A stretch of DNA of 64,000 bases from Antrihabitans spumae. Its GTDB lineage: Bacteria > Actinomycetota > Actinomycetes > Mycobacteriales > Mycobacteriaceae. Positions 7,756 to 15,677 of the stretch are shown piece after piece. Position 1 is the stretch's first letter, and every line of letters begins with the position of its first letter. The stretch spans positions 134,125-198,124 of the forward strand of contig NZ_JBIMSN010000026.1 in NCBI RefSeq assembly GCF_043944905.1, read 5' to 3'. The notes beneath the pieces were generated by a model that was given only the letters and a program-made list of their open reading frames with translations, did no database searches and was not told the origin of the DNA. The translations under genes and the position numbers were made by a program.

Positions 7756-8211
7756 ATGTCGACAGTTTCAACGTTCCTCTGGTTCGAAAACAGCGCAGAG
7801 GAAGCCGCAGAGTTCTATACAACTCTCGTTCCGAATTCCAAGGTCAACGACGTCGCTCGCGGACCCGACGGCAACGCCTTCCTGGTGACCTTCGAACTCG
7901 ACGGACAGCAGTTCACCGGCCTCAACGGCGGACCCGCGCACAAGTTCAGCGAAGCGGCGTCGATCTTCGTCAGCGTCGAAGGTCAGGACGAGGTCGACCG
8001 ACTGTGGACCGCCCTCACCGACGGCGGCGAAGACGGACCGTGCGGGTGGCTCAAGGATCGCTACGGCCTGTCGTGGCAGATCATTCCCACCGCGCTACAG
8101 CAGTTGATGTCGGACCCGAACCCGGCGAAAGCAGGTGCGGTCGCAGCCGCAATGCAGACGATGCGCAAGATCGAGGTGCAGGGCCTACAGGACGCGTACG
8201 ACAACGCGTAA
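7756..8211 (+). CDS. PhnB-like VOC-fold protein
   Basis: A 151-residue protein starting MSTVSTFLWFENSAEEAAEF, the typical opening of the PhnB/3-demethylubiquinone methyltransferase-like branch of the vicinal oxygen chelate superfamily. It has the usual GPCGWLKDRYGLSWQIIP segment at about 95-113. These are small dimeric proteins, and most have no proven activity. It ends eight bases before the stop of a convergent CBS-domain gene. Confidence 0.85.
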   Translation: MSTVSTFLWFENSAEEAAEFYTTLVPNSKVNDVARGPDGNAFLVTFELDGQQFTGLNGGPAHKFSEAASIFVSVEGQDEVDRLWTALTDGGEDGPCGWLKDRYGLSWQIIPTALQQLMSDPNPAKAGAVAAAMQTMRKIEVQGLQDAYDNA

Positions 8212-8219
8212 GGCGCCGG

Positions 8220-8648
8220 TCAGCCCTGAGAGATGTAGGCCTGCAACTGTTCTCGATTCAGTTCCAGTTCCTCCATGCGGATCTTCACCACGTCGCCGAT
8301 GCTGACGATGCCGACAAGTGCACCGTCGACAAGCACCGGCACGTGGCGAATTCGTCGTTCCGTCATCAGGGCGGACAGGTGGTCGACCGAATCCTCGGGT
8401 CCGCAGCTGGCGACCGTCGTCGTCATGATCGCGGACACCGGCATGCCGAGCAGGTTCGGTCCGTGCTGATTCAGCTTGCGGACGACGTCACGCTCGGACA
8501 CGATCCCCACCATTCCGTCCGGACCGACGACCACCATCGCGCCGACATTCCGGTCGGCCATGCGACGTAAAAGGTCGCTGACAGACGTTCCTGGTTCCAC
8601 CGTCGCCACCGCCGCGCCCTTGCTTCGCAACACGTCGGATATGCGCAT
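8220..8648 (-). CDS. Two-CBS-domain protein
   Basis: A 142-residue protein made of a CBS pair: MRISDVLRSKGAAVATVEPG begins the first repeat and VSAIMTTTVASCGPEDSVDH the second, each ending in a GIVSxxDVV box. CBS pairs bind adenine nucleotides and act as energy sensors. As a stand-alone pair it has no attached effector domain. The frame is open further upstream, but the ATG at 8648 gives the canonical CBS start. Confidence 0.85.
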   Translation of the reverse strand: MRISDVLRSKGAAVATVEPGTSVSDLLRRMADRNVGAMVVVGPDGMVGIVSERDVVRKLNQHGPNLLGMPVSAIMTTTVASCGPEDSVDHLSALMTERRIRHVPVLVDGALVGIVSIGDVVKIRMEELELNREQLQAYISQG

Positions 8649-8805
8649 AGCCAGCCTCCAATTGTTGTGACTCAGCTCACACCAGATTAGGTCTTCCTGC
8701 GCGAACGCGGAAGCACATCCAGGCAACGGGAACATCGTGGCGCGCCGGCTGGTTGCGCGAACTACCGCGCAAAACAACGCGATCAACCAGAAAGCGAGTT
8801 GCCGC

Positions 8806-9921
8806 ATGTCATCGGTCGCCCCGAGTCTCGATCCACTCTTCACACCGTTCACAGCGTCCTCGCTGCGCGTGCGGAACCGATTCGCGATGGCACCGATGAC
8901 ACGAGCCAAGTCCCCCGGCGGCATTCCGAACGCGGAGAACGTCGAGCACTATCGATCGCGCGCTGCAGGTGGTGTGGGTCTGATCATCACCGAAGGCACC
9001 TACATCAATGCCCCCGCCGCAGGTCCGCGCACCGACGTGCCGCGCTTCTACGGTGAGCAGAGCGCGGCAGGCTGGTCGGCGATAGTCGACGCCGTCCATG
9101 CCGAAGGCACCTCGATCATCCCGCAGCTCTGGCACACCGGCGTTGCTCGCGGCGAGACGCCCGACTTCGACGCACACGTACCAACCGTGAGCCCGTCCGC
9201 GATCGACCTGTTCGGCAAAGAACTCGGTGCCGAACTGACGATCGACGACATCGATCGCGTCATTGCCGGCTTCGCCGAATCTGCAAAGCTGGCACAGGAA
9301 CTCGGCTTCGACGGCGTCGAACTGCACGGCGCGCACGGCTATCTGCTCGACGAATTCTTCTGGGAACGGACCAACAAGCGCAGCGATCGCTTCGGCGGCA
9401 CCATCGGCGAACGAGCGACGCTGCCAGCCGAAGTCGTAGCCGCTGTACGTGACGCGGTTGGTCCCGACTTCGCCATCGTCTACCGCTACTCGCAGTGGAA
9501 GGCGGGCAATTACGACGCGCAGGTCGCCGAGAGCCCAACCGAACTCGAGGCTCTGCTCACTCCCCTCGTCACCGCCGGGGTCGACGTCTTCCACTCCTCG
9601 ACGCGACGCCACTGGGTTCCCGGCTTCGACAGCGGATCAGCTTCGGACCCAACAGGACTCGCAGGCTGGACCAAGAAGGTGACCGGGCGTCCGGTGATCA
9701 CGGTCGGGTCGGTAGGGGTGGACTCGGTGTTCCAGTCCGAGGACTCTCCGATCGCCGAGTCGAGTTGGCGACGCCTGGAAATCCTGCGCGAGCAGTTCGA
9801 GCGTGGCGAATTCGATGTTGTCGCACTCGGCCGCGCGTTGCTGGCCGATCCAGCCTGGGTCGACAAGATCCGGACCGGACGCCCCGACGAGATCGTCGCA
9901 TTCCAGAAGCGAGCGTCCTGA
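8806..9921 (+). CDS. Old Yellow Enzyme family NADH:flavin oxidoreductase
   Basis: A 371-residue FMN-dependent TIM-barrel protein. It begins with the strand-one pattern LFTPFTASSLRVRNRFAMAP and carries GVELHGAHGYLLDEFFWERT (about 177-196), the conserved ligand-binding region of Old Yellow Enzymes, and a C-terminal VALGRALLADPAW phosphate-binding segment. Such enzymes reduce activated alkenes, commonly with NAD(P)H; the physiological substrate is unknown. The ATG at 8806 gives the normal family N-terminus. Its 3' end faces the convergent serine-hydrolase gene four bases away. Confidence 0.88.
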   Translation: MSSVAPSLDPLFTPFTASSLRVRNRFAMAPMTRAKSPGGIPNAENVEHYRSRAAGGVGLIITEGTYINAPAAGPRTDVPRFYGEQSAAGWSAIVDAVHAEGTSIIPQLWHTGVARGETPDFDAHVPTVSPSAIDLFGKELGAELTIDDIDRVIAGFAESAKLAQELGFDGVELHGAHGYLLDEFFWERTNKRSDRFGGTIGERATLPAEVVAAVRDAVGPDFAIVYRYSQWKAGNYDAQVAESPTELEALLTPLVTAGVDVFHSSTRRHWVPGFDSGSASDPTGLAGWTKKVTGRPVITVGSVGVDSVFQSEDSPIAESSWRRLEILREQFERGEFDVVALGRALLADPAWVDKIRTGRPDEIVAFQKRAS

Positions 9922-9925
9922 ACGC

Positions 9926-11125
9926 CTACTTGATCTGATCCGGGTACAGCGCCTGGATGAGCGAGAGCACGATCTCGGTGGTCGCTGTGCTGGAGTTGGT
10001 CGACGAGTTGCCAAGCGCAACGAACGTCGCGTCCTCATTGGGTAGGCGTAGCACGATCGACGAATAACCGAGGATCGCGCCGTTGTGCCCGACGAGGTCG
10101 TTGATGGTCATCACACCGAGGCCGTAGCCGAGATTGATCGGTGCACCGTCGATCCTGTTGCTCTGCAAGCGTTCCCGCTTCAATTCCGGTGACAGCAGGG
10201 TCTCGTCCGTGAGCTCACGTCCCCAGGCTTCGAGATCGTCCAGAGTCGAGGTCATCGCACCGGCCGTCCAACCCACCTGCGGGTTGACGTCGTCGACGAT
10301 CAATTGCGGCTTGCTTGGGTCGGCGGGATCGGGTGTGTACGCCGTCGGATGTGGGTCCGTAACTGTGACGCCGGTCGGGAAGTTGGTATTGGCCAGCCCT
10401 GGCAGCTTGGCGACGACCTGTTCGTTGATGACCTCGGCCGCTGTCTTGCCGGTGACCTTCTCCAGGATCAGGCCGAGCAGGATGTAGTTGCTGTCGCAGT
10501 AGACCGTTTTGGTTCCCGGCTCGAAGTCGGCCGGACGCTGCTTCATGATGTCGACCGCCTGCTGCGGGGTCCACGCGAGCGTGGGATTCTCGCCGAACTC
10601 CTTCTCGAATGCGTCGTCGGCAGTGAAGTCGTAGATGCCGGACTGCATACCGAGCAAGTTGCGGATCGTGATCTTGTCGCCGTTCGGGATGCCTGCGACG
10701 AATGGCTCCAGCGTGTCGTCCAAGGAGAGCTTCTTCTCGTCGACGAGTTGCAAAATCGCTGTGGCGGTGAAGGTCTTGGTGATACTGGCGATCCGGAAGT
10801 TGTCGTCGGGAAGGATCGGCGTCTTCTTCTCGAGGTTACCGACGCCTAGCGACTTCACCCATTTTTGGTCGCCGATCGTCATCGACACCACCACTCCCGG
10901 CAACCCGGATGCGGCGAACTGGTCGTTCAAGATCTTGTCGAACTTGTCCTGGAACGCTTGATCGAAGACGACCTTGGACTTCGCCGACGTCGCAGCCGCC
11001 GCCGTACTGGTCGCTGCAGCGTCGTCGGCGCTGTCGGATCCACACGCCGCAACCGCAAATGCAACGGCCACCAACCCGACGAAGGCACGCACGCGCGCTG
11101 GAGCAAAGCGATTCGGATGAGACAT
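9926..11125 (-). CDS. Serine beta-lactamase-like hydrolase, putative lipoprotein
   Basis: A 399-residue protein with a signal peptide ending in a lipobox (AVAAC, Cys28), so it is probably anchored on the outer face of the membrane. The catalytic SxxK is SITK (Ser114/Lys117) and an HNG triad replaces KTG near the C-terminus, as in the class C/D-alanyl-D-alanine carboxypeptidase group. The second motif, usually YSN, reads YCD (Tyr209-Asp211). The family includes esterases and peptidases acting on the cell wall or on small esters. The ATG at 11125 is supported by the signal peptide; longer frames are poorly coding. Confidence 0.8.
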   Translation of the reverse strand: MSHPNRFAPARVRAFVGLVAVAFAVAACGSDSADDAAATSTAAAATSAKSKVVFDQAFQDKFDKILNDQFAASGLPGVVVSMTIGDQKWVKSLGVGNLEKKTPILPDDNFRIASITKTFTATAILQLVDEKKLSLDDTLEPFVAGIPNGDKITIRNLLGMQSGIYDFTADDAFEKEFGENPTLAWTPQQAVDIMKQRPADFEPGTKTVYCDSNYILLGLILEKVTGKTAAEVINEQVVAKLPGLANTNFPTGVTVTDPHPTAYTPDPADPSKPQLIVDDVNPQVGWTAGAMTSTLDDLEAWGRELTDETLLSPELKRERLQSNRIDGAPINLGYGLGVMTINDLVGHNGAILGYSSIVLRLPNEDATFVALGNSSTNSSTATTEIVLSLIQALYPDQIK

Positions 11126-11230
11126 ATGGGACCTCGGCATTTCGCATCGGGCGTCGCGGCGCTTAGCAGTGTAATGCTGGTAGCGCTGAATACGTGGGCC
11201 GAATCTGGGCAATCGAATCGAGGTTTTGCG

Positions 11231-11902
11231 ATGGTCGGTCAGGTCGCCTCGCGCCCACTCTGGTGGCGCGTCCTCCGCGAGGTCTGGGCGTATGTGCGCA
11301 GCGCCCCGGCGACGTTCATCTGGCTCGCCGTCCTGCTCTACACCGCGCACGTCGCCGCCGAACTCTCGCCGCATGTCCTCGACCGAGTGCTCGGCAATCG
11401 GTCGACCAATCTGCACCATCTGTCCGAAGACCCTGTGCGCGTGCTGATCTCGAGCTCGTTCTGGCTCGACGGCGGCAGCTGGATCGAATACTTCCTGCTG
11501 TACAACATCTTCCACGTGCCCGCCGAACGCTGGCTGGGAACGGTGCGCTGGTTCGGTGTCGTCGTGATCGCGCATGTGGGAGCGACGTACATCAGCGAAG
11601 GGGTGCTCTACTGGGCGATCGAGAACGGGCACGCACCTGCGGATCGCGTGAACACACTCGACGTCGGCGTCAGTTACGCGCTCGCGGGAATCGCTGCGGT
11701 CCTGACGTATCGGATCCCGTCGCCGTGGCGATACCTATATCTGGCAGGCGTCCTCGTCGTCGTGATCCGCCCGCTGATAGGTCACATCACTTTCACCGAG
11801 GTCGGGCATTTCAGCGCCGCGCTGTTGGGGCTGGCGTGTTACCCGCTGGTGCGCGCGAAGACTAGCCGAAACGAGCAACTAGTTCCTGCAGCGTCGACGT
11901 GA
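11231..11902 (+). CDS. Rhomboid-like integral membrane protein
   Basis: A 223-residue protein with about five to six hydrophobic segments. The region EYFLLYNIFHVPAERWLG...IAHVGATYISEG resembles the rhomboid fold (HxxxERWxG and a later histidine), but there is no GxSG serine motif, so it is probably a non-peptidase member. It begins at ATG 11231 and is divergent from the lipoprotein gene. Its last 41 bases overlap the convergent SRPBCC gene. Role unknown. Confidence 0.65.
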   Translation: MVGQVASRPLWWRVLREVWAYVRSAPATFIWLAVLLYTAHVAAELSPHVLDRVLGNRSTNLHHLSEDPVRVLISSSFWLDGGSWIEYFLLYNIFHVPAERWLGTVRWFGVVVIAHVGATYISEGVLYWAIENGHAPADRVNTLDVGVSYALAGIAAVLTYRIPSPWRYLYLAGVLVVVIRPLIGHITFTEVGHFSAALLGLACYPLVRAKTSRNEQLVPAAST

Positions 11903-12329
11903 TGCCCTCTCCATTCTTCTTTGGAAAGCCGAACAGCTCCAACATAAACGGCGCTTTGTGCGGCGTGTAGTCGAACGTCTCGGTCACCTGGGTGACGCCG
12001 GGCTGGGTTTCGGCGAACTCCCAGCGCCAGTAGTGGCCCAAAGGGTGCTTCCACTCGATGAGCTTGTTCTCTTCGTATCCGGTGACGGTCGAGGTGATCT
12101 TGTACGGGACGCCGTACTGCTTCATCCCGACGGTGAATTTCGCATCCTTGCTCAGCTTGTGCGGACCGTTCACCGGGGTGTCCCGCACGGTGCCGGAGCC
12201 ATCGAGCTCGTGGTGGCGGTGCGGGTCGGCGACCAGCGCGAAGACCTCCGCTACTGGCGCGTGCACAAGCGCTCGCCGGGAAACGGCGCGTTTGCCTGCG
12301 TCGACGGTCGTCACTGCTGTTTGCGTCAT
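11862..12329 (-). CDS. SRPBCC family protein
   Basis: A 155-residue START/Bet v1-like protein (VHAPVAEVFALVADPHRHHE near 22-41, then ELDGSGTV and HYWRWEF), similar in plan to the one at 2407-2868. It would bind a hydrophobic ligand or act as a cyclase/lipid carrier; no substrate can be named. It overlaps the end of the convergent rhomboid-like gene. The ATG at 12329 is preceded by an intergenic stretch with short direct repeats. Confidence 0.75.
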   Translation of the reverse strand: MTQTAVTTVDAGKRAVSRRALVHAPVAEVFALVADPHRHHELDGSGTVRDTPVNGPHKLSKDAKFTVGMKQYGVPYKITSTVTGYEENKLIEWKHPLGHYWRWEFAETQPGVTQVTETFDYTPHKAPFMLELFGFPKKNGEGITSTLQELVARFG

Positions 12330-12370
12330 AGGTCCAAGCTACCCAGGATCGAGCGTCGCCAATCTGCGGC

Positions 12371-12444
12371 GTGAGGGGCACCTTGACGCCGTCCAACGAT
12401 GTCAGCGGCACCTTGAATCCGCGAGGCACGTCCCCGCGGGGACG
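12371..12444. repeat. Paired direct repeats and a GC palindrome in an intergenic region
   Basis: GTGAGGGGCACCTTGAC (12371-12387) and GTCAGCGGCACCTTGAA (12401-12417) are imperfect direct repeats with a 30-base period. They are followed by the perfect palindrome CGTCCCCGCGGGGACG (12429-12444). All lie between the divergent SRPBCC and M24 genes and may be regulatory sites or a dispersed intergenic repeat. Confidence 0.4.
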
Positions 12445-12502
12445 CCTGTTTACGGTTCCTGACCGGTCGGCGGCAAATGCTGGCCGTTGCTAGATTCGGG
12501 AC

Positions 12503-13219
12503 ATGGCCGACATCATCGAGGACGAGCTGGTCCGCGTCGCGAAACTGCTCGACGCACAGTCCAAGGCCATCGAATTGTTCGATGCGATCAATGAACGAGG
12601 GCTGATCCGGGCCGGCGTTCGAGAGAAGCAGGTGAGCGACGAGATCCGCGACCTTGCAGCCGAAATGTTCGGCGTCGCAAAGTTTTGGCACAAACGGATC
12701 GTGCGCAGTGGCATCAACACACTGCAGCCCTACCGGCAGAATCCGCCCGATCGCGAAATCGCTGCTGACGACATCGCGTTCTGCGACTTCGGGCCACTGT
12801 TCGAAGGTTGGGAAGCCGACTTCGGACGGACCTACGTGCTCGGTGACGACCCGACGAAGCTACGACTGCGCGACGACCTCCCGGTGATCTTCGATGCGGG
12901 CAGGGCATTCTTCGAAGCTCACCCCGACGTGACCGGAGAGGAGTTGTACGCCCACACCACCGCCCTAGCGACCGCGGCAGGCTGGGAGTTCGGTGGATCG
13001 CACTCCGGACATCTCGTCGGGGAGTTTCCACACGAGAAGATCGCAGGCGAAGAGATCGGGTCCTACATCGCGCCGGGCAGCGATCAGCCGATGCGCCGCC
13101 TCGACCGATCGGGCCGACAGTGCCACTGGATTCTCGAGATCCACCTCGTCGACCGCGACAGAGGAATCGGTGGATTTTACGAAGAACTGCTCGACCTCAA
13201 GCCGGCGTTTCCGCGCTGA
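12503..13219 (+). CDS. M24 family metallopeptidase (aminopeptidase P-like)
   Basis: A 238-residue pita-bread-fold peptidase with all expected metal ligands recognisable: Asp in CDFGP, Asp in ADFGRTY, His in GGSHSGHLVGE, Glu in LEIHLVD and Glu in YEELLD. It lacks the N-terminal domain of full aminopeptidase P. It would remove N-terminal residues or cut Xaa-Pro bonds; substrate unknown. A decayed duplicate of its last third lies about 500 bases downstream. Confidence 0.8.
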   Translation: MADIIEDELVRVAKLLDAQSKAIELFDAINERGLIRAGVREKQVSDEIRDLAAEMFGVAKFWHKRIVRSGINTLQPYRQNPPDREIAADDIAFCDFGPLFEGWEADFGRTYVLGDDPTKLRLRDDLPVIFDAGRAFFEAHPDVTGEELYAHTTALATAAGWEFGGSHSGHLVGEFPHEKIAGEEIGSYIAPGSDQPMRRLDRSGRQCHWILEIHLVDRDRGIGGFYEELLDLKPAFPR

Positions 13220-13552
13220 TCATGGCTGATCAGGGTTTCGGCTACTTCTCCCCGGCCCGAACCCTTTGTTCGGACGAAGGAGGGGCAACCAGCCACGAGG
13301 GTCACGCAACAACCGCCGAAGCTCGAACGGTGCGAGCGCCAACGCCGCAATCACCAATACCAAGTACCACCACAACAACCACCGACCGTTACCAACAAAT
13401 ACAACCCCGACAACAGCCACCGCCAGCCAAACAAACCCGAACAGCAACATCGCCACCCGCAAACGCGAATCAATCCCCACCCGACGCAGAAGCTCCCGAA
13501 ACCCCGTGCTCCAAAGCATGACACCACGTGCACACCATGACGAGACAATCAC
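13220..13552 (-). CDS. Small putative membrane protein
   Basis: A 110-residue frame with hydrophobic stretches at about 32-52 and 56-76 and a basic C-terminus (PFELRRLLRDPRGWLPLLRP), which fits a small inner-membrane protein. No family recognised. It lies between the M24 gene and its partial duplicate and ends on the base after the M24 stop. The start is uncertain (GTG 13552, or ATG 13519 inside). It may not be expressed. Confidence 0.4.
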   Translation of the reverse strand: MIVSSWCARGVMLWSTGFRELLRRVGIDSRLRVAMLLFGFVWLAVAVVGVVFVGNGRWLLWWYLVLVIAALALAPFELRRLLRDPRGWLPLLRPNKGFGPGRSSRNPDQP

Positions 13553-13584
13553 TGAACCGAGACTGTCCGCTCAACACCGGATCC

Positions 13585-13727
13585 GGGACAGACCGATGAA
13601 CGTGAAGACTCGACCGATTTGGCCGACATTGCCGGAGAATCCTCGAGATTCATCCCATCGACTGCGGCAGAGGCATCGGCGGATTTACGAAGAACTCATC
13701 GACCGGTACCGCGCCGCGGCCGAGTAG
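13585..13727 (+). pseudogene. Decayed duplicate of the M24 peptidase 3' end
   Basis: Bases about 13586-13704 align by eye with about 13075-13196 of the M24 gene, with shared blocks such as CTCGACCGAT, CTCGAGAT and ACGAAGAACT. One T is missing from the GGATTTTACG run, which shifts the frame. No start or upstream two thirds are present, so it is a fragment. It shows that the locus once held a second copy of this peptidase. Confidence 0.6.
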
Positions 13728-13742
13728 CGCCGCGCGGCAGAG

Positions 13743-13955
13743 CTATTCGACGCCGATAGTGACCTCGGTCGACTTGATCAACACCGTTGCCTGCTGCCCG
13801 ACGTCGAGACCGAGATCGACAGCCGCTTCCTTGGTGATCGACGACGTCACCGTCTGCTCGCCGCCGTCGAGTTTGACCTTCACCGTCGCCATAACGCTGC
13901 CGAGTAACACCTCGGTGATGACGCCGGAAAGCTGATTTCTGGTCGAGAGCCGCAT
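13743..13955 (-). CDS. Molybdopterin/molybdate-binding TOBE (Mop) domain protein
   Basis: A 70-residue single Mop domain beginning MRLSTRNQLSGVITEVLLGS, with the strand pattern and the central TSSITKEAAVDLGLDVG segment typical of molbindins. These small cytoplasmic proteins oligomerise and store or sense molybdate/tungstate oxyanions. No molybdate transporter or cofactor gene is nearby. The family is clear; its role here is inferred. Confidence 0.8.
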   Translation of the reverse strand: MRLSTRNQLSGVITEVLLGSVMATVKVKLDGGEQTVTSSITKEAAVDLGLDVGQQATVLIKSTEVTIGVE

Positions 13956-14305
13956 CAATGATGCCCTTGTTCGGGTTTGCAGTGTGTTGCGTTCGAACGT
14001 ATCGGCCGACACACCCGTGCGCGAATAGACCCGCAGCTGCGGATACTCAGTGGTTCTTCGTCCGTCATTCAGGACCGTCCAACGACGGGCCTTTCACAGT
14101 GGTCGAGCGAAACTGTCCAACAATCTGCGAAAACGACGGCGTCATGGTCCGGCGGTTGATCGCCCGAACCCAATTACCGCTACCAGGATCCGGCGGGTGA
14201 CGTCAATCGATACCTGAACATCGAGCCGAGTACTCAGATGCGGGGATTGCGTTCGGGTTCCGCTGGTCGGAGTTTGTCGGTAGGGGCGAATACCCTCCAG
14301 GGCCT
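13956..14305. other. Intergenic region without a supported gene
   Basis: About 350 bases between the Mop gene and an orphan membrane protein gene. No convincing coding frame, terminator or repeat was found. The last 40 bases presumably hold the promoter of the following gene. Confidence 0.5.
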
Positions 14306-15061
14306 ATGGGACTCTTAACATCTGTTCAGTCGATGGCAGTTATCTTTGCTGCCGTCACAACTTCCACGCTCGCCATTGCTGCACCCCTTATGCGAAGTCG
14401 CATAGCCGACCGACGCGGCAAGCAGGCATCGATGCTCATCGACCACGCCGAGACCCCCGGCCTTGAATCCCGGGTGAAGGACGAGTTGCTGGCACAAGCT
14501 CGAGACATGATCGCTTGGGACGCGGCGCGGCGCAAATACCCTGACCGGCGCGGGTTTATGTCCGCAATGGCGACGTTAGGTGTGAACGCCGCGATCTATT
14601 TGGTCATAAGCTGGCCAGGTTTCCAACCAAATTCTGTTTTGCATGGGCTGTCGTGGTTCGCCTGGGCCGCGATGATGTGGGCCATCAGCAGGGTCGTTCG
14701 GAAGCTGTGCTTTCTTGAAGCGGACTTTGCGCGACAAAAGCTCAGTCAGATCACAGCAGGTGCCGACATCGAAGCAATTGAACCGCTCTATCCGGCGCGG
14801 GCATACATTCTGGATCGTCTGAAGCCGCGCCGTCGCCGAAATCCTGAATTGAGGCTGTCGCCCGTAGCCGTCCTGCTGCGTGACGCATGGGAACTCAACA
14901 CTCGATCCAATACGGTGTCGAACGCCGAGTTCACCGAGATCGTAGGCGGTTTCGTTCCTCGCCTTGAGTCGGACGACGACTGGGAGGTCGTGGGTAAGGT
15001 AGTCGGTGTCACCAATATCAACGCGGCAATCCGCAGTCGAAATGGTGCCGCTTCCAGGTGA
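14306..15061 (+). CDS. Orphan membrane protein of unknown function
   Basis: A 251-residue protein with an N-terminal hydrophobic segment (about 7-28), a charged middle, two further hydrophobic segments (about 88-106 and 113-130) and a long basic C-terminal half rich in Arg (RLKPRRRRNPELRL). I recognise no domain. Its base composition looks less GC-biased than that of its neighbours, and it lies about 100 bases from the 3' end of tRNA-Asn, which together hint at an acquired gene. No partner gene is visible. Confidence 0.6.
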   Translation: MGLLTSVQSMAVIFAAVTTSTLAIAAPLMRSRIADRRGKQASMLIDHAETPGLESRVKDELLAQARDMIAWDAARRKYPDRRGFMSAMATLGVNAAIYLVISWPGFQPNSVLHGLSWFAWAAMMWAISRVVRKLCFLEADFARQKLSQITAGADIEAIEPLYPARAYILDRLKPRRRRNPELRLSPVAVLLRDAWELNTRSNTVSNAEFTEIVGGFVPRLESDDDWEVVGKVVGVTNINAAIRSRNGAASR

Positions 15062-15160
15062 GCCAGGCCAGTTCTCTCGCTACGACGCGCGGCCCGTCAC
15101 TGCCCAAAAAGCAGCCCACCACCTGAATCTCTGCTGGTAGGCGGTCTATCATCGTTATTG

Positions 15161-15233
15161 CTCCCCCATCTGGACTCGAACCAGAAACCTGCCGATTAAC
15201 AGTCGGCTGCTCTGCCAATTGAGCTATAGGGGA
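15161..15233 (-). tRNA. tRNA-Asn (GTT anticodon)
   Basis: A 73-base cloverleaf on the minus strand: acceptor TCCCCTA/TGGGGGA, D arm GCTC/GAGC, anticodon stem GCCGA/TCGGC with loop CTGTTAA, T arm TCTGG/CCAGA with TTCGAGT, and discriminator G as expected for Asn. CCA is not encoded. Confidence 0.95.
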
Positions 15234-15413
15234 TTACTTCGTGCGACCCGTCCGTGACCGGCTGGGCCGAGGAGTGACTCTAGCGTATCGCCTCGGGTCG
15301 GCCCAAATTCGCTGGCCAACGCCCACTGCCAAGCAACCCCACGCCGGTCGGATCGACACGTGCTGCTCGCGTCAGGCAGGATGGAAGAGGCTTTCAACGG
15401 GAGGATCCCAGGA

Positions 15414-15674
15414 ATGATCGGACTGGTCGTCGGTGTCGCGGCGGGGTATGTGCTCGGAACGAAGGCGGGTCGTGGCCGCTACGAGCAGATCAGCAAGGCA
15501 GCGCGAGCTGTCGCGGCGAGTCCTGCAACCAAGAAGGTTGTCGCCGTCGGTCGGCAGAAGTTGTCCGATTCGCTCAACACACAGCCGAAGCTCGAGCCGC
15601 TCGTACCCCTCGACGAGGAGACGACGGTTTTCGTGACGCACGAGCAACTGAGGCGCGCGGCAAACGACCGCTGA
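15414..15674 (+). CDS. Small YtxH-like membrane-anchored protein
   Basis: An 86-residue protein starting MIGLVVGVAAGYVLGTKAGR, a glycine-rich membrane anchor followed by a basic amphipathic region and an acidic tail, like YtxH-domain general stress proteins. A GGGAGGA ribosome binding site lies nine bases before the ATG. It ends convergently three bases from dnaG. Confidence 0.7.
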   Translation: MIGLVVGVAAGYVLGTKAGRGRYEQISKAARAVAASPATKKVVAVGRQKLSDSLNTQPKLEPLVPLDEETTVFVTHEQLRRAANDR

Positions 15675-15677
15675 CGC

